Source of the DNA: Staphylococcus carnosus
GTDB taxonomy: Bacteria; Bacillota; Bacilli; Staphylococcales; Staphylococcaceae
DNA: 64,000 bases
Direction: 5' to 3'
Assembly: GCF_900458435.1 (NCBI RefSeq)
Contig: NZ_UHCT01000001.1
Span: 806,001-870,000, forward strand
The notes below the pieces were generated by a model that was given only the letters and a program-made list of their open reading frames with translations, made no database searches and had not been told where the DNA came from. Numbering within the stretch: the first letter of the stretch is position 1; every line of letters begins with the position of its first letter. The position numbers and the translations under genes are program-made. Shown here piece after piece: positions 8,353 through 19,812 of this stretch.

Positions 8353-10482
8353 ATGAAATCACTAATTTTAGCAGAGAAGCCTTCTGTTGCGAGAGATATT
8401 GCGAATGCATTGAATGTTACGCAACAACGTAATGGCTACTTTGAAAATAATCAATATATTGTGACGTGGGCGTTAGGGCACTTAGTTACAAATGCAACGC
8501 CAGAACAATACGATAAGAAATTTAAAACGTGGGACTTAGCAGAATTACCGATTATCCCTGACCATATGAAGACAGTAGTGATACCCAAAACTAAAAAACA
8601 ATTCAACACTGTTAAATCATTGATGTTAAAAGAAAATGTTAAAGAAATTATCATTGCGACAGATGCAGGAAGAGAAGGGGAACTGGTTGCACGCTTGATA
8701 TTGGATAAAGTCCATAATAAGAAACCGATTAAACGTTTATGGATCAGTTCTATTACAGCAAAAGCAATTAGAAATGGTTTTAAGCAGCTTAAAGATGGTA
8801 AAGCATATTTGTCATTATATCGTGCAGCATTGGCACGCAGTGAAGCGGATTGGATTGTAGGTATTAATGCGACACGTGCACTTACAACAAAATATGATGC
8901 ACAATTATCATTAGGACGTGTTCAAACACCAACAATTCAACTTGTGCAAATGCGCCAAGATGAAATTAAGAACTTCCGTCCGACTGAATATTATACTTTA
9001 GAAGCTAAAATAGCGGGACAATCGTTTAAATTAGCGAGTCAGCACCGTATTAAAGACAAACAAAAACTAGAAAAGTTAGTACAACGCTTAAAAGGGAAAC
9101 AAGCTGAAGTTGTTGATATACAGTCTAAACATAAAAAACAATACCCAGCTAAATTATATAGTTTGACGGATTTACAGCAAGATGCGTATCAACGTTATCA
9201 CATGGGCGCCAAGGAAACGTTAAACACTTTGCAGAACTTATATGAACGTCATAAATTAGCAACATACCCGCGTACAGATTCAAACTATCTTACTGATGAT
9301 ATGGTAGATACATTTAAAGAACGTCTGCAAGCGTTACTTGCTACTGAATATAAAGCGCAGGTACGTCCGTTGGTGAATCAAAAATTCAGTGCGAAGATGA
9401 ATATTATTAATAACCAAAAAGTATCAGATCATCACGCAATTATTCCTACTGAAATACGACCTGACATGAACGTATTAAGTCAACGTGAACAAAAATTGTA
9501 TTTAATGATTGCTGAACGTTTTATTGAAAACTTGTTGCCTCCTTATGAATACGATGCTGTCAAAGTGGTGTGCAAAATAGATGGTGAATCGTTTGAGTTC
9601 CAAGATAAAGTGACTGTTCAACCTGGTTTTAAAGCATTGAAATCGGAAACGACTCCATCTCAAATGCCAACATTTGATAAAGACAAAAGCTATACAGTTC
9701 AAGGTTTTAATATTCAAGCACATGAAACAACGCCGCCAGCATATTTTAATGAAGGTACATTGCTTAAAGCGATGGAAAATCCACAAAAATTCTTTGATTT
9801 GAAAGATAGTAAGCATTCGCAAACATTGAAACAAACAGGCGGTATCGGTACGGTTGCAACACGAGCAGATATTATTGATAAGTTGTTTAATATGAATGCG
9901 ATAGAGGCGAGAAGTGGACAAATCCGTGTAACATCGAAAGGACGTCAAATTCTTGATTTAGCACCGCAAGAACTTACATCACCGTTATTAACTGCTGAGT
10001 GGGAAGAGAAGCTAACACAAATCGAAAAGGGTAAGTATGATTCGTGCGCATTTATGAAAGAAATGAAAAACTTTACAAAAGATATTGTGAATGAGATTAA
10101 AAATAGCGAGCAAAAATACAAACACGATAATCTCACAAGCACAGAATGTCCAACTTGCGGTAAATTTATGATTCGCGTTAAAACTAAAAATGGTCAAATG
10201 CTTGTTTGTCAAGATCCATCATGTAAGACTAAGAAAAATGTTCAACGAAAGACAAATGCGCGTTGTCCTAACTGTCATAAGAAAATGACATTGTTCGGAA
10301 AAGGAAAACAAGCAACTTATCGTTGTGTATGCGGTCATTCTGAAACACAAGAACAAATGGACCGTCGTCATAAAAATAAAGGTAAAAGTAAAGTATCTAA
10401 ACGTGAAATGAAAAAATATATGGGTAAAGAAGAATTAGATAACAACCCATTCCAAGATGCATTGAAGAATTTAAAACTTTAA
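8353..10482 (+). CDS. topB: DNA topoisomerase III (type IA)
   Basis: 709 residues. The N-terminal Toprim domain starts with [17 protein letters not shown] (metal-binding E8) and has DAGREGE near residue 105. The central type IA domain carries the active-site tyrosine Y305 in TYPRTDS and the SLGRVQTPT helix. Two C-terminal zinc ribbons are seen (CPTCGKF...CQDPSC and CPNCHKK...CVCG, about residues 597-665), followed by a basic tail. The enzyme decatenates and relaxes DNA by single-strand passage and is non-essential alongside topA in related species. It starts at ATG 8353 behind AGAAAGGAAA and is monocistronic. Confidence 0.95.
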   Translation: MKSLILAEKPSVARDIANALNVTQQRNGYFENNQYIVTWALGHLVTNATPEQYDKKFKTWDLAELPIIPDHMKTVVIPKTKKQFNTVKSLMLKENVKEIIIATDAGREGELVARLILDKVHNKKPIKRLWISSITAKAIRNGFKQLKDGKAYLSLYRAALARSEADWIVGINATRALTTKYDAQLSLGRVQTPTIQLVQMRQDEIKNFRPTEYYTLEAKIAGQSFKLASQHRIKDKQKLEKLVQRLKGKQAEVVDIQSKHKKQYPAKLYSLTDLQQDAYQRYHMGAKETLNTLQNLYERHKLATYPRTDSNYLTDDMVDTFKERLQALLATEYKAQVRPLVNQKFSAKMNIINNQKVSDHHAIIPTEIRPDMNVLSQREQKLYLMIAERFIENLLPPYEYDAVKVVCKIDGESFEFQDKVTVQPGFKALKSETTPSQMPTFDKDKSYTVQGFNIQAHETTPPAYFNEGTLLKAMENPQKFFDLKDSKHSQTLKQTGGIGTVATRADIIDKLFNMNAIEARSGQIRVTSKGRQILDLAPQELTSPLLTAEWEEKLTQIEKGKYDSCAFMKEMKNFTKDIVNEIKNSEQKYKHDNLTSTECPTCGKFMIRVKTKNGQMLVCQDPSCKTKKNVQRKTNARCPNCHKKMTLFGKGKQATYRCVCGHSETQEQMDRRHKNKGKSKVSKREMKKYMGKEELDNNPFQDALKNLKL

Positions 10483-10508
10483 TAGCAAAAATGGAATGAA
10501 CTGTGTTC

Positions 10509-10591
10509 ACACACTAATTGATAAACTGTATTTTTAACGAACAATAGATTGTGAAATTCGTTAAAAATATAGGTGAAATTAGTGTGTTTTT
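10509..10591 (+). terminator. large nested hairpin / probable topB terminator
   Basis: An outer 11-bp stem (ACACACTAATT, 10509-10519, with 10577-10587) encloses a perfect 13-bp inner stem (TATTTTTAACGAA, 10529-10541, with 10557-10569). The outer arm runs into a T5 tract. It is longer than the usual terminators in this window. Confidence 0.75.
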
Positions 10592-10633
10592 AAATTTCTA
10601 CTTAAAAATGTTTGGTTTTTTCATCGAATAGCA

Positions 10634-10662
10634 TTGTGTTTTCAATAAATTGGTATTAGAAT
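10634..10662 (+). promoter_or_regulatory. SigA-type promoter of the purine permease gene
   Basis: TTGTGT and TAGAAT are 17 nt apart. The -10 ends 31 nt before the GTG start, leaving room for only a short leader. Confidence 0.6.
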
Positions 10663-10693
10663 ATGAGAGTATTTTAACTAAGGAGCATACATA

Positions 10694-12028
10694 GTGAAAA
10701 AATATTTCCAATTTGATAAGTATCATACGAATTATCGACGTGAGATTTTAGGCGGCTTAACAACTTTTTTATCTATGGCTTATATTTTAGCTGTTAACCC
10801 GCAAGTTTTAAGTTTAGCTGGGGTAAAAGGTATTCCAGAAAGTATGAAAATGGACCAAGGCGCTGTTTTCGTAGCAACAGCGCTCGCAGCATTTGTCGGC
10901 TCAGTGTTCATGGGACTTGTCGCCAGGTACCCAATAGCCTTGGCGCCGGGAATGGGACTTAATGCATTCTTTGCATTTACTGTAGTATTAACAATGGGAA
11001 TTCCATGGCAGATTGGTTTAACAGGGGTTTTATGCTCAGGTATATTCTTTGCAATATTGACCATGACCGGTCTCAGGGAAACTATTATTAATGCTATACC
11101 ATATGAAATGAAGATGGCAGTTTCAGCTGGTATCGGTTTGTTTATTACCTTTGTAGGTCTTCAAGGATCAGGAATTATTGTTAATAATGATTCAACACTT
11201 GTAACATTAGGACATTTGACTAACGGCAAAGTATTGCTTGCTGTATTCGGCATCATTGTGACAGTAATTCTATATGCTAAAAAATTACCAGGTGCAATTT
11301 TTGTGGGTATGATTTTGACATCAGTTGCAGGATTGGTTACTGGATTAATTCAAATGCCGCATGCAATCGTAGGTAAAGTTCCGAGCATTGCCCCAACATT
11401 CGGTGCAGCATTTGATGCATTTAAAGATCCATCGCAGCTTTTCACTGTACAATTCTTAATTGTTATTTTGACATTTTTATTTATCGACTTCTTTGATACA
11501 GCAGGTACATTGGTTGCTGTTGCAACTCAAGCAGGTATGATGAAAGATAATAAACTGCCTCGTGCTGGACGTGCGTTATTCTCAGATTCTATTGCCACAA
11601 TTATTGGAGCGATTTTTGGTACAACAACGACTACTTCATATATCGAATCAACTTCAGGTGTTGCAGTAGGGGCACGTACGGGATTCGCTAGTATTGTGAC
11701 GGGTGTCTGTTTCTTGCTTGCATTATTCTTCAGTCCATTGATGGCTGTAGTAACAAGTGCTGTGACAGCACCGGCATTGATTGTAGTGGGAGTGCTTATG
11801 GCAGGAAACTTAGCAGAAATCGATTGGAAAAAATTTGAATTTGCAGTACCAGCATTTATAACAATTATTATGATGCCGTTATCATATTCTATTGCGACAG
11901 GTATTGCATGTGGTTTCATTTTCTATCCAATTACTATGTTGATGTCAAAACGTCAAAAAGAAGTACATCCTATTATGTACGTACTCATGGTTCTATTTAT
12001 TTTATATTTTGTTTTTGTTCACGGCTAA
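10694..12028 (+). CDS. pbuG: NCS2-family guanine/hypoxanthine permease (PbuG-like)
   Basis: 444 residues with 12-14 membrane helices and the AzgA/PbuG branch signatures: REILGGLTTFLSMAYILAVNP at the N-terminus, GMGLNAFFAFT near residue 85, and DFFDTAGTLVAV and GTTTTTSYIES in the second half. The branch takes up hypoxanthine, guanine or adenine by proton symport. The start is GTG 10694 with TAAGGAG 8 nt upstream. The leader is too short to hold a purine riboswitch, so control, if any, is at the promoter. Monocistronic. Confidence 0.88.
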   Translation: MKKYFQFDKYHTNYRREILGGLTTFLSMAYILAVNPQVLSLAGVKGIPESMKMDQGAVFVATALAAFVGSVFMGLVARYPIALAPGMGLNAFFAFTVVLTMGIPWQIGLTGVLCSGIFFAILTMTGLRETIINAIPYEMKMAVSAGIGLFITFVGLQGSGIIVNNDSTLVTLGHLTNGKVLLAVFGIIVTVILYAKKLPGAIFVGMILTSVAGLVTGLIQMPHAIVGKVPSIAPTFGAAFDAFKDPSQLFTVQFLIVILTFLFIDFFDTAGTLVAVATQAGMMKDNKLPRAGRALFSDSIATIIGAIFGTTTTTSYIESTSGVAVGARTGFASIVTGVCFLLALFFSPLMAVVTSAVTAPALIVVGVLMAGNLAEIDWKKFEFAVPAFITIIMMPLSYSIATGIACGFIFYPITMLMSKRQKEVHPIMYVLMVLFILYFVFVHG

Positions 12029-12043
12029 AACATAAATCTTATT

Positions 12044-12072
12044 GCAAGCTCTTAAGGGGGCTTGCTTTTTTA
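12044..12072 (+). terminator. terminator of pbuG
   Basis: GCAAGC and GCTTGC form the stem, followed by T6. Confidence 0.88.
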
Positions 12073-12116
12073 TTTGGAAAAAGAGATAGTGATACTAAAA
12101 TATAAGGGGGAGCATA

Positions 12117-12542
12117 ATGAAAATAGTTGAATTACAAAATGAACAACAAATTAGAGAAGCTTTTTTAATTGTGAAACAACTTAGAAAACAATTGGATATT
12201 TATGAGTATATGAAGCTTGTTGATTTAGCACGTGAAAAAGAAAATTATAAAATGGTTGGTTTAGTAGAAGAAAATGAATTAAGAGCTGTTATAGGATATA
12301 TGCCGATGATTACTTTATATAGTAAGAAGTCAATTTGGGTTTGTGATCTAGTAACCGATGAAATTCACCGTTCTAAAGGGTACGGTCAAATATTATTAAG
12401 TTATGCTGAAGAAAGAGCTGAAAAAGAAGGATATGAAGGCATTGAATTATCTTCAGGTTTAGAAAAAGAAGCAGCTCATCGTTTCTATGAACAAAAAATG
12501 GGTTTTAAAAAAGCAAGCTTTCTTTTTAGAAAAAGATTTTAA
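12117..12542 (+). CDS. GNAT-family N-acetyltransferase
   Basis: A 141-residue single-domain GNAT. The acetyl-CoA loop RSKGYGQILLSYAEE (motif A) lies near residues 83-97. The motif B region ends in GIELSSGLEKEAAHRFYEQKMGF, a common arrangement in small bacterial acetyltransferases. The start is ATG 12117 behind AAGGGGGAG. The substrate is unknown. It is convergent with the next gene and shares a terminator with it. Confidence 0.82.
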   Translation: MKIVELQNEQQIREAFLIVKQLRKQLDIYEYMKLVDLAREKENYKMVGLVEENELRAVIGYMPMITLYSKKSIWVCDLVTDEIHRSKGYGQILLSYAEERAEKEGYEGIELSSGLEKEAAHRFYEQKMGFKKASFLFRKRF

Positions 12543-12618
12543 AAAACAGCCAGGACTAGTTATGTGATTTAAGAACAAAATGTAAATGCTAATCACAACA
12601 AAATCCTGGCTGTTTTTT
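12541..12618. terminator. bidirectional long-range terminator
   Basis: A perfect 15-bp inverted repeat (AAAAAACAGCCAGGA at 12541 with its complement ending at 12618) encloses a 48-nt loop. The left arm overlaps the acetyltransferase stop codon. It lies just before the stop of the convergent membrane-protein gene. Confidence 0.85.
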
Positions 12619-12620
12619 AA

Positions 12621-13007
12621 TTATTTAATTCTACGACCTTTTTCGTCATAAGTGATGCGTGCGTTTTTATCAGGAATATAAATAGGTGTACTAAGTACTA
12701 CAATTAAGAATAAGATCATTAAAAAGAATAATATCCAATGTGTAACCATACCAACTACTGGGATAATCGCGACAAGGGATCCAACAATCCCGATTAGCGG
12801 TATAAGCAACATAGGGCGAATAGAGTTTTGATTATCAAAGGCAAGCATCACAACCATTATAAAATAAATTGCTGCATTGATGAGTAATGGCTGCCATCCA
12901 AATGAAACAATTATGGAACCGCCTAAAAAAGGAATACCATAAATTAATTCAGAGATAATCATAATGATACTTAAAATAATTAATGTAGTTCGAATTCCAA
13001 ACTTCAT
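12621..13007 (-). CDS. small membrane protein, unknown function
   Basis: 128 residues with four hydrophobic helices (about 6-25, 32-58, 66-88, 92-112) and a polar C-terminal tail, PDKNARITYDEKGRRIK. The frame opens earlier, but AGGTGGTG lies 6 nt before ATG 13007, so this start (MKFGIRT) is preferred. It is divergent from the ribosomal operon. No family was recognised with confidence. Confidence 0.65.
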   Translation of the reverse strand: MKFGIRTTLIILSIIMIISELIYGIPFLGGSIIVSFGWQPLLINAAIYFIMVVMLAFDNQNSIRPMLLIPLIGIVGSLVAIIPVVGMVTHWILFFLMILFLIVVLSTPIYIPDKNARITYDEKGRRIK

Positions 13008-13098
13008 TTCAATCACCACCTGTCACTTAAAGTATAATCCATTTGAAAGAAGAATAAAAAAATTTGTACACACCAAAGAGAAAAATTACTCATAGGGG

Positions 13099-13127
13099 TT
13101 GAAGACAAGTCAGGATTAGAGTAAAAT
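13099..13127 (+). promoter_or_regulatory. SigA promoter of the S10-spc-alpha operon
   Basis: TTGAAG and TAAAAT are 17 nt apart, about 220 nt upstream of rpsJ. Transcription from here would carry a leader of about 210 nt. Confidence 0.7.
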
Positions 13128-13134
13128 ATACTGG

Positions 13135-13330
13135 TATGTGTTAGAGAAAAAGTCTAGCATAAAAAAGTTTCGCGAAATGGTTGCAACGGCGACTGTATTC
13201 GTGTAACATATCTAATGTTGGACTTTGAATACGCGATGAAGCAAAAGGTTACTGACACACCCGGCCGCTTTGCCATGGCGTTGTGTGAGATAGTTTTTGT
13301 GGAGAAGTCTATCACTAAATGTAGACGATA
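13135..13330 (+). ncRNA. structured 5' leader of the ribosomal operon (candidate cis-regulatory RNA)
   Basis: The 339-nt stretch from 13008 to 13346 holds no gene. Three helical regions are visible. The first pairs GTATTC (13195-13200) with GAATAC (13227-13232) around an inner AACAT/ATGTT stem, with TCGC/GCGA pairing outside. The second pairs CACAC (13256-13260) with GTGTG (13283-13287), flanked by ACT/AGT. The third pairs GTCTA (13307-13311) with TAGAC (13321-13325) close to the rpsJ ribosome binding site. Such leaders often mediate autoregulation by a ribosomal protein; which one would act here is not known. Confidence 0.5.
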
Positions 13331-13334
13331 ATAA

Positions 13335-13655
<321 letters not shown>

Positions 13656-13682
13656 TAGAAAATTTTAGGAGGTGGACTTTCG

Positions 13683-14345
13683 ATGACCAAAGGAATCTTA
13701 GGAAGAAAAATCGGGATGACACAAGTATTCGGTGAAAACGGAGACTTAATCCCAGTAACTGTTGTAGAAGCAGGCCAAAACGTAGTATTACAAAAGAAAA
13801 CTGAAGAGGTAGACGGTTATAACGCTATCCAAGTAGGTTTTGAAGACAAACAAGCATACAAAAAAGACAGCAAGTCTAATAAATATGCAAACAAACCAGC
13901 TGAAGGTCACGCTAAAAAAGCGGGCACAGCACCTAAGCGCTTCATTCGTGAATTCAAAAACATTAATGTTGATGAATACGAAGTAGGTCAAGAAGTCTCA
14001 GTTGATACATTTGAAGCTGGCGACATCATTGACGTAACTGGAGTATCTAAAGGTAAAGGTTTCCAAGGTAATATTAAACGTCATGGACACGCTCGCGGAC
14101 CAATGGCTCACGGTTCTCATTTCCATAGAGCGCCAGGTTCAGTAGGTATGGCGTCAGACGCATCTAAAGTATTTAAAGGTCACAAAATGCCAGGTCGTAT
14201 GGGTGGCAACACAGTGACAGTTCAAAACTTAGAAGTTGTACAAATCGACGCTGAAAACAACGTTATCTTAGTAAAAGGTAATGTGCCTGGTCCTAAAAAA
14301 GGATTAGTAGAAATCAAAACTTCAATTAAAAAAGGTAATAAATAA
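13683..14345 (+). CDS. rplC: 50S ribosomal protein L3
   Basis: 220 residues. [16 protein letters not shown] is the L3 N-terminus. The long central extension ([20 protein letters not shown]) reaches to the peptidyl transferase centre and is the site where linezolid- or tiamulin-linked changes arise in staphylococci. No obvious departure from the expected sequence there. Second gene of the operon. Confidence 0.98.
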   Translation: MTKGILGRKIGMTQVFGENGDLIPVTVVEAGQNVVLQKKTEEVDGYNAIQVGFEDKQAYKKDSKSNKYANKPAEGHAKKAGTAPKRFIREFKNINVDEYEVGQEVSVDTFEAGDIIDVTGVSKGKGFQGNIKRHGHARGPMAHGSHFHRAPGSVGMASDASKVFKGHKMPGRMGGNTVTVQNLEVVQIDAENNVILVKGNVPGPKKGLVEIKTSIKKGNK

Positions 14346-14373
14346 TTAATTAACGAAAGGAGGAAAATGCATA

Positions 14374-14997
14374 ATGGCAAATTATGATGTATTAAAAGTA
14401 GACGGATCAAAAGCAGGTTCAGTTGAATTAAGCGATTCAGTATTCGCGATTGAACCAAACAAAGATGTTATTTTTGAAGCAATCAATTTACAACGTGCTT
14501 CATTACGCCAAGGTACTCATTCTGTTAAGAATCGTTCAGCAGTACGTGGCGGTGGACGTAAACCATGGAGACAAAAAGGTACAGGACGTGCGCGTCAAGG
14601 TACAATCCGTGCTCCACAATGGCGTGGCGGCGGTATCGTATTCGGACCGACTCCAAGAAGCTATTCATACAAAATGCCTAAGAAAATGCGTCGTTTAGCA
14701 TTACGTTCTGCATTATCTTTCAAAGTGCAAGAAAATGGATTCACTGTTGTTGATGCATTCGGTTTAGAAGCACCAAAAACAAAAGAATTCACTAAAGTAT
14801 TATCTAATTTAGAATTACCTAAAAAAGTTTTAGTTGTTACTGAATCAGAAGATGTAAATGTTGAATTATCAGCACGTAACATTCCTGGCGTTCAAATTAC
14901 AACTGTAACTGGATTAAACGTATTAGACATCACTAGCGCTGACAGTGTATTAATTACTGAAGCAGCTGCTAAAAAAGTTGAGGAGGTGCTCGGATAA
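14374..14997 (+). CDS. rplD: 50S ribosomal protein L4
   Basis: 207 residues. The extended loop that lines the exit tunnel is present ([18 protein letters not shown], about residues 62-79), then [11 protein letters not shown]4 binds 23S rRNA domain I and in gamma-proteobacteria represses its own operon; whether it does so here is unknown. Its TAA overlaps the rplW ATG by one base, which suggests translational coupling. Confidence 0.98.
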
Positions 14998-15272
14998 TGG
15001 AAGCAAGAGACGTTCTTAAGCGCCCCGTAATCACAGAAAAATCTTCAGAAGCTATGGCTGAAAACAAATATACTTTTGATGTAGATACACGTGCGAACAA
15101 AACTCAAGTTAAAATTGCAGTTGAAGAAATTTTCGATGTTAAAGTAGACAAAGTTAATATCATCAACTACAAACCTAAGAAAAAACGTATGGGCCGTTAC
15201 CAAGGTTATACAAACAAAAGACGTAAAGCAGTAGTAACACTTAAAGAAGGATCAATCGATCTATTCAACTAA
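14997..15272 (+). CDS. rplW: 50S ribosomal protein L23
   Basis: 91 residues with the L23 start motif [14 protein letters not shown] and a basic loop, [21 protein letters not shown]23 lies at the tunnel exit and docks trigger factor and SRP. Its start overlaps the rplD stop. Confidence 0.97.
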
Positions 15273-15309
15273 TAAAAAATATAAATTACCATTAAGGAGG
15301 TAAGCGACA

Positions 15310-16143
15310 ATGGCTCTTAAACATTATAAGCCAATTACAAATGGTCGTCGTAATATGACTTCATTGGATTTCGCTGAAATCACTAAAACGACTCCTGAAA
15401 AGTCATTATTACAACCGCTACCGAAAAGAGCGGGACGTAACAACCAAGGTAAATTGACAGTACGCCATCATGGTGGCGGACACAAACGTCAATACCGTGT
15501 AATCGATTTTAAACGTAATAAAGATGGAATCCCAGCTAAAGTTGATTCTATCCAATATGATCCAAACCGTTCAGCTAACATTGCATTGTTAGTATATGCA
15601 GATGGTGAGAAACGCTACATCATCGCACCTAAAGGTTTACAAGTAGGTCAAACAATTGAAAATGGTGAAGAAGCAGATATCAAAACTGGTAATGCTTTAC
15701 CATTAGCAAACATTCCAGTAGGTACTACAATCCATAACATTGAATTAAAACCAGGTCGCGGCGGACAAATCGCTCGTTCAGCAGGTGCTAGTGCACAAGT
15801 ACTTGGTAAAGAAGGTAAATACGTATTAGTAAGACTTCGTTCTGGTGAAGTACGTATGATTCTTTCAACTTGCCGTGCAACTGTAGGTCAAGTTGGTAAC
15901 TTACAACATGAACTTGTTAACGTTGGTAAAGCCGGACGTTCTCGTTGGAAAGGTATTCGCCCAACTGTTCGTGGTTCTGTAATGAACCCTAACGATCACC
16001 CACACGGTGGTGGTGAAGGACGCGCTCCAATCGGTCGCCCATCTCCAATGTCACCTTGGGGTAAACCAACTCTTGGTAAGAAAACTCGTCGCGGTAAAAA
16101 ATCATCTGATAAACTTATCGTTCGTGGACGTAAAAGAAAATAA
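15310..16143 (+). CDS. rplB: 50S ribosomal protein L2
   Basis: 277 residues. It has the RNA-binding core ([19 protein letters not shown]) and the C-terminal [18 protein letters not shown] segment with the conserved histidine region [11 protein letters not shown]2 is needed for subunit joining and peptidyl transfer. Ribosome binding site AAGGAGGT. Confidence 0.98.
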   Translation: MALKHYKPITNGRRNMTSLDFAEITKTTPEKSLLQPLPKRAGRNNQGKLTVRHHGGGHKRQYRVIDFKRNKDGIPAKVDSIQYDPNRSANIALLVYADGEKRYIIAPKGLQVGQTIENGEEADIKTGNALPLANIPVGTTIHNIELKPGRGGQIARSAGASAQVLGKEGKYVLVRLRSGEVRMILSTCRATVGQVGNLQHELVNVGKAGRSRWKGIRPTVRGSVMNPNDHPHGGGEGRAPIGRPSPMSPWGKPTLGKKTRRGKKSSDKLIVRGRKRK

Positions 16144-16207
16144 TATCAACTTATTTGGGTGTGCGGCTTAAATGCTGCACGCACATAATAAGAAGGGAGG
16201 CGCCAAA

Positions 16208-16486
16208 ATGGCTCGTAGTATTAAAAAAGGACCTTTCGTCGACAACCACTTAATGAAAAAAGTGGAAGCTCAGGAAGGTAATCAGAAAAAAACAGTGATT
16301 AAAACTTGGTCACGTCGTTCAACTATTTTCCCTAATTTCATCGGTATCACTTTTGCTGTATACGATGGACGTAAACATGTACCTGTTTATGTAACTGAAG
16401 ATATGGTTGGTCACAAATTAGGTGAATTTGCTCCAACTCGTACATTTAAAGGACATGCTGTAGACGACAAAAAGACTAGAAGATAA
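16208..16486 (+). CDS. rpsS: 30S ribosomal protein S19
   Basis: 92 residues from ATG 16208 ([15 protein letters not shown]). An earlier in-frame ATG at 16172 would add 12 unlikely residues and lies before the AGGGAGG site, so it was rejected. S19 forms a complex with S13 in the 30S head. About 65 nt separate it from rplB. Confidence 0.97.
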   Translation: MARSIKKGPFVDNHLMKKVEAQEGNQKKTVIKTWSRRSTIFPNFIGITFAVYDGRKHVPVYVTEDMVGHKLGEFAPTRTFKGHAVDDKKTRR

Positions 16487-16518
16487 ATTACTTTTCATAA
16501 GTAGAGGAGGAGAAACAA

Positions 16519-16872
16519 ATGGAAGCAAAAGCGGTTGCTAGAACTATCAGAATCGCACCTCGTAAAGTCAGATTAGTATTAGACTTGATCAGAGGCAAAA
16601 ACGTTGGTGAAGCTATTGCCATCTTAAAATTAACTAACAAAGCTTCATCACCAGTTGTTGAAAAATTATTGATGTCCGCTTTAGCTAATGCAGAGCACAA
16701 CTATGACATGAATACAGATGAATTAGTTGTAAAAGAAGCATATGCTAACGAAGGACCAACTTTAAAACGTTTCCGTCCACGTGCTCAAGGACGTGCAAGT
16801 GCAATTAACAAACGTACAAGCCACATTACAATTGTCGTAAGTGACGGCAAAGAAGAAGCTAAAGAAGCTTAA
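16519..16872 (+). CDS. rplV: 50S ribosomal protein L22
   Basis: 117 residues. It has [20 protein letters not shown] at the start and the beta-hairpin near residues 80-100 ([19 protein letters not shown]) that narrows the exit tunnel and is where macrolide-resistance insertions occur. No insertion is seen. Confidence 0.97.
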
Positions 16873-16895
16873 TAACTTTCTAAGGAGGGAATACT

Positions 16896-17549
16896 GTGGG
16901 TCAAAAAATTAATCCAATCGGACTTCGTGTTGGTATCATCCGTGATTGGGATGCAAAATGGTATGCTGAGAAAGATTTCTCTACATTACTTCACGAAGAT
17001 TTGAAAATCCGTAAGTTCATTGATAACGAATTAAAAGAAGCATCAGTTTCTAACGTAGAAATCGAACGTGCTGCTAACCGCATCAACATTGCAATCCACA
17101 CTGGTAAACCAGGTATGGTAATTGGTAAAGGCGGTTCAGAAATTGAAAAACTTCGTAATAAATTAAACAAATTAACAGGCAAACGTGTACACATTAACGT
17201 AATCGAAATCAAAAAAGTTGATTTAGATGCTCGTTTAGTTGCTGAGAATATTGCGCGTCAATTAGAAAACCGTGCATCATTCCGTCGTGTACAAAAACAA
17301 GCTATTTCAAGAGCTATGAAACTAGGAGCTTTAGGTGTTAAAACTCAAGTTTCAGGTCGTTTAGGCGGAGCTGATATTGCTCGTGCTGAAAGATATTCAG
17401 AAGGAACTGTTCCACTTCACACATTACGTGCTGACATTGATTATGCACATGCTGAAGCTGATACAACATACGGTAAACTTGGTGTTAAAGTATGGATCTA
17501 TCGTGGAGAAGTTCTTCCTACTAAGAATAATAGTGAAGGAGGAAAATAA
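16896..17549 (+). CDS. rpsC: 30S ribosomal protein S3
   Basis: 217 residues from GTG 16896 behind AAGGAGGG. It has the N-terminal [19 protein letters not shown], a KH domain with [15 protein letters not shown], and the C-terminal S3 domain. It contributes to mRNA entry-tunnel helicase activity. Confidence 0.98.
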   Translation: MGQKINPIGLRVGIIRDWDAKWYAEKDFSTLLHEDLKIRKFIDNELKEASVSNVEIERAANRINIAIHTGKPGMVIGKGGSEIEKLRNKLNKLTGKRVHINVIEIKKVDLDARLVAENIARQLENRASFRRVQKQAISRAMKLGALGVKTQVSGRLGGADIARAERYSEGTVPLHTLRADIDYAHAEADTTYGKLGVKVWIYRGEVLPTKNNSEGGK

Positions 17550-17551
17550 TA

Positions 17552-17986
17552 ATGTTACTACCAAAACGTGTAAAATATCGTCGTCAACATCGTCCAAAAA
17601 CAACAGGACGTTCTAAAGGCGGTAACTTCGTAACATTCGGTGAGTATGGATTACAAGCTATTACAACTTCTTGGATCACATCTCGTCAAATCGAATCTGC
17701 TCGTATTGCGATGACTCGTTATATGAAACGTGGCGGGAAAGTTTGGATCAAAATCTTCCCTCATACACCTTACACTAAAAAACCTTTAGAAGTACGTATG
17801 GGTGCTGGTAAAGGTGCAGTTGAAGGTTGGATCGCAGTAGTTAAACCAGGTAGAATCTTATTTGAAGTTGCAGGCGTGTCAGAAGAAGTTGCTCGTGAAG
17901 CATTACGTTTAGCAAGTCACAAACTTCCAGTAAAAACTAAGTTTGTAAAACGTGAAGAATTGGGTGGTGAATCAAATGAAAGCTAA
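17552..17986 (+). CDS. rplP: 50S ribosomal protein L16
   Basis: 144 residues with [14 protein letters not shown] and [21 protein letters not shown]. It helps position the A-site tRNA; resistance to orthosomycins maps to this protein in other species. It starts 2 nt after the rpsC stop and overlaps rpmC by 11 nt, so coupling is likely. Confidence 0.98.
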   Translation: MLLPKRVKYRRQHRPKTTGRSKGGNFVTFGEYGLQAITTSWITSRQIESARIAMTRYMKRGGKVWIKIFPHTPYTKKPLEVRMGAGKGAVEGWIAVVKPGRILFEVAGVSEEVAREALRLASHKLPVKTKFVKREELGGESNES

Positions 17987-18185
17987 GGAAATTAGAGACT
18001 TAACCACTTCAGAAATCGAAGAACAAATCAAATCTTCAAAAGAAGAGCTTTTTAACCTACGCTTTCAATTAGCTACAGGACAATTAGAGGAAACTGCACG
18101 TATTCGTACAGTAAGAAAAACGATTGCACGTCTAAAAACTGTTGCTCGTGAAAGAGAAATTGAACAAAGCAAGGCTAATCAATAA
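17976..18185 (+). CDS. rpmC: 50S ribosomal protein L29
   Basis: 69 residues from ATG 17976 ([17 protein letters not shown]), behind GGGTGGTG inside rplP. The upstream in-frame ATG at 17952 lacks a ribosome binding site. It is a two-helix protein next to L23 at the tunnel exit. Confidence 0.97.
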
Positions 18186-18210
18186 TTAACTGAAAGAGGA
18201 GGTTACAAAA

Positions 18211-18474
18211 GTGAGTGAAAGAAATGATCGTAAAGTATACGTAGGCAGAGTCGTTTCAGACAAAATGGACAAAACTATTACTGTACTAGTAGAAACTTAC
18301 AAAACTCATAAATTATACGGTAAACGAGTAAAATATTCTAAAAAATATAAAACTCATGATGAAAACAATTCAGCTAAATTAGGAGACATCGTTAAAATTC
18401 AAGAAACTCGTCCTTTATCAGCAACAAAACGTTTTCGTTTAGTAGAAATTGTTGAAGAATCAGTAATTATTTAA
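18211..18474 (+). CDS. rpsQ: 30S ribosomal protein S17
   Basis: 87 residues from GTG 18211 behind AGAGGAGGT. It has the OB-fold core [19 protein letters not shown] and the [23 protein letters not shown] region. An early-assembly protein of the 30S body. Confidence 0.97.
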   Translation: MSERNDRKVYVGRVVSDKMDKTITVLVETYKTHKLYGKRVKYSKKYKTHDENNSAKLGDIVKIQETRPLSATKRFRLVEIVEESVII

Positions 18475-18500
18475 TCAATCGAAAGATAAGGGAGGTTTAA

Positions 18501-18872
<372 letters not shown>

Positions 18873-18904
18873 TTAATAATAAACAAATCTAAGGAGGTGC
18901 CCAC

Positions 18905-19222
18905 ATGCATATCAAAAAAGGTGACAACGTAATCGTTATCTCAGGTAAAGATAAAGGTAAAACAGGTGTAGTACAATCTACAGAACCTAAAAAAGACCGT
19001 GTCGTTGTGGAAGGTGTTAACATCATTAAAAAGCACCAAAAACCAACTCAATTTAATCCAGAAGGTGGAATCTTAGAAACTGAAGCACCAATTCATGTTT
19101 CTAACGTACAATTATTAGACCCTAAAACAAATGAACCAACACGTGTTGGCTACAAATTTGTAGATGGTAAAAAAATTCGTATCGCTAAAAAATCAGGCGA
19201 AGAAATCAAATCTAATAATTAA
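18905..19222 (+). CDS. rplX: 50S ribosomal protein L24
   Basis: 105 residues with a KOW motif ([19 protein letters not shown]) and a C-terminal basic tail. It initiates 50S assembly on the 5' end of 23S rRNA. Confidence 0.97.
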   Translation: MHIKKGDNVIVISGKDKGKTGVVQSTEPKKDRVVVEGVNIIKKHQKPTQFNPEGGILETEAPIHVSNVQLLDPKTNEPTRVGYKFVDGKKIRIAKKSGEEIKSNN

Positions 19223-19247
19223 TAACTAGTTGAAAGGAGGATCCACT

Positions 19248-19787
19248 TTGAGCCGTTTAAAAGAAAAATTCAATACTGAAGTTACTGAGAACTTAATGAA
19301 AGAATTCAATTACAGTTCAGTAATGGAAGTTCCAAAAATCGATAAAATCGTTGTGAACATGGGTGTAGGTGACGCAGTTCAAAACTCTAAAGTTTTAGAT
19401 AACGCTGTAGAAGAGTTAGAATTAATTACTGGTCAAAAACCATTAATCACAAAAGCCAAAAAATCAGTTGCGACATTCCGTTTACGTGAAGGTATGCCTA
19501 TCGGTGCGAAAGTAACACTTCGTGGCGACAGAATGTATGAATTCCTAGACAAATTGATCGCAGTATCATTACCACGTGTACGTGACTTCCACGGTGTTTC
19601 TAAAAAAGCATTCGATGGTCGCGGTAACTACACTTTAGGTATTAAAGAACAATTAATTTTCCCAGAAATCGACTATGATAAAGTAAGTAAAGTAAGAGGA
19701 ATGGATATCGTTATCGTTACGACTGCGAACACAGATGAAGAAGGTCGTGAATTGTTGAAACAATTCGGTATGCCATTTCAAAAATAA
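19248..19787 (+). CDS. rplE: 50S ribosomal protein L5, TTG start
   Basis: 179 residues from TTG 19248 ([17 protein letters not shown]). The frame opens at an ATG at 19230, but the GAAAGGAGG site lies after that codon and 8 nt before the TTG, and L5 of staphylococci has this length. L5 binds 5S rRNA and contacts P-site tRNA. Confidence 0.96.
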   Translation: MSRLKEKFNTEVTENLMKEFNYSSVMEVPKIDKIVVNMGVGDAVQNSKVLDNAVEELELITGQKPLITKAKKSVATFRLREGMPIGAKVTLRGDRMYEFLDKLIAVSLPRVRDFHGVSKKAFDGRGNYTLGIKEQLIFPEIDYDKVSKVRGMDIVIVTTANTDEEGRELLKQFGMPFQK

Positions 19788-19812
19788 GCTCTAAATAAAG
19801 GAGGCTAATTAA

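Noticed and set aside
10483-10693. Possible purine riboswitch before the PbuG-like permease
   Set aside because: No conserved three-way-junction core is seen, and the promoter leaves a leader of only about 25 nt.
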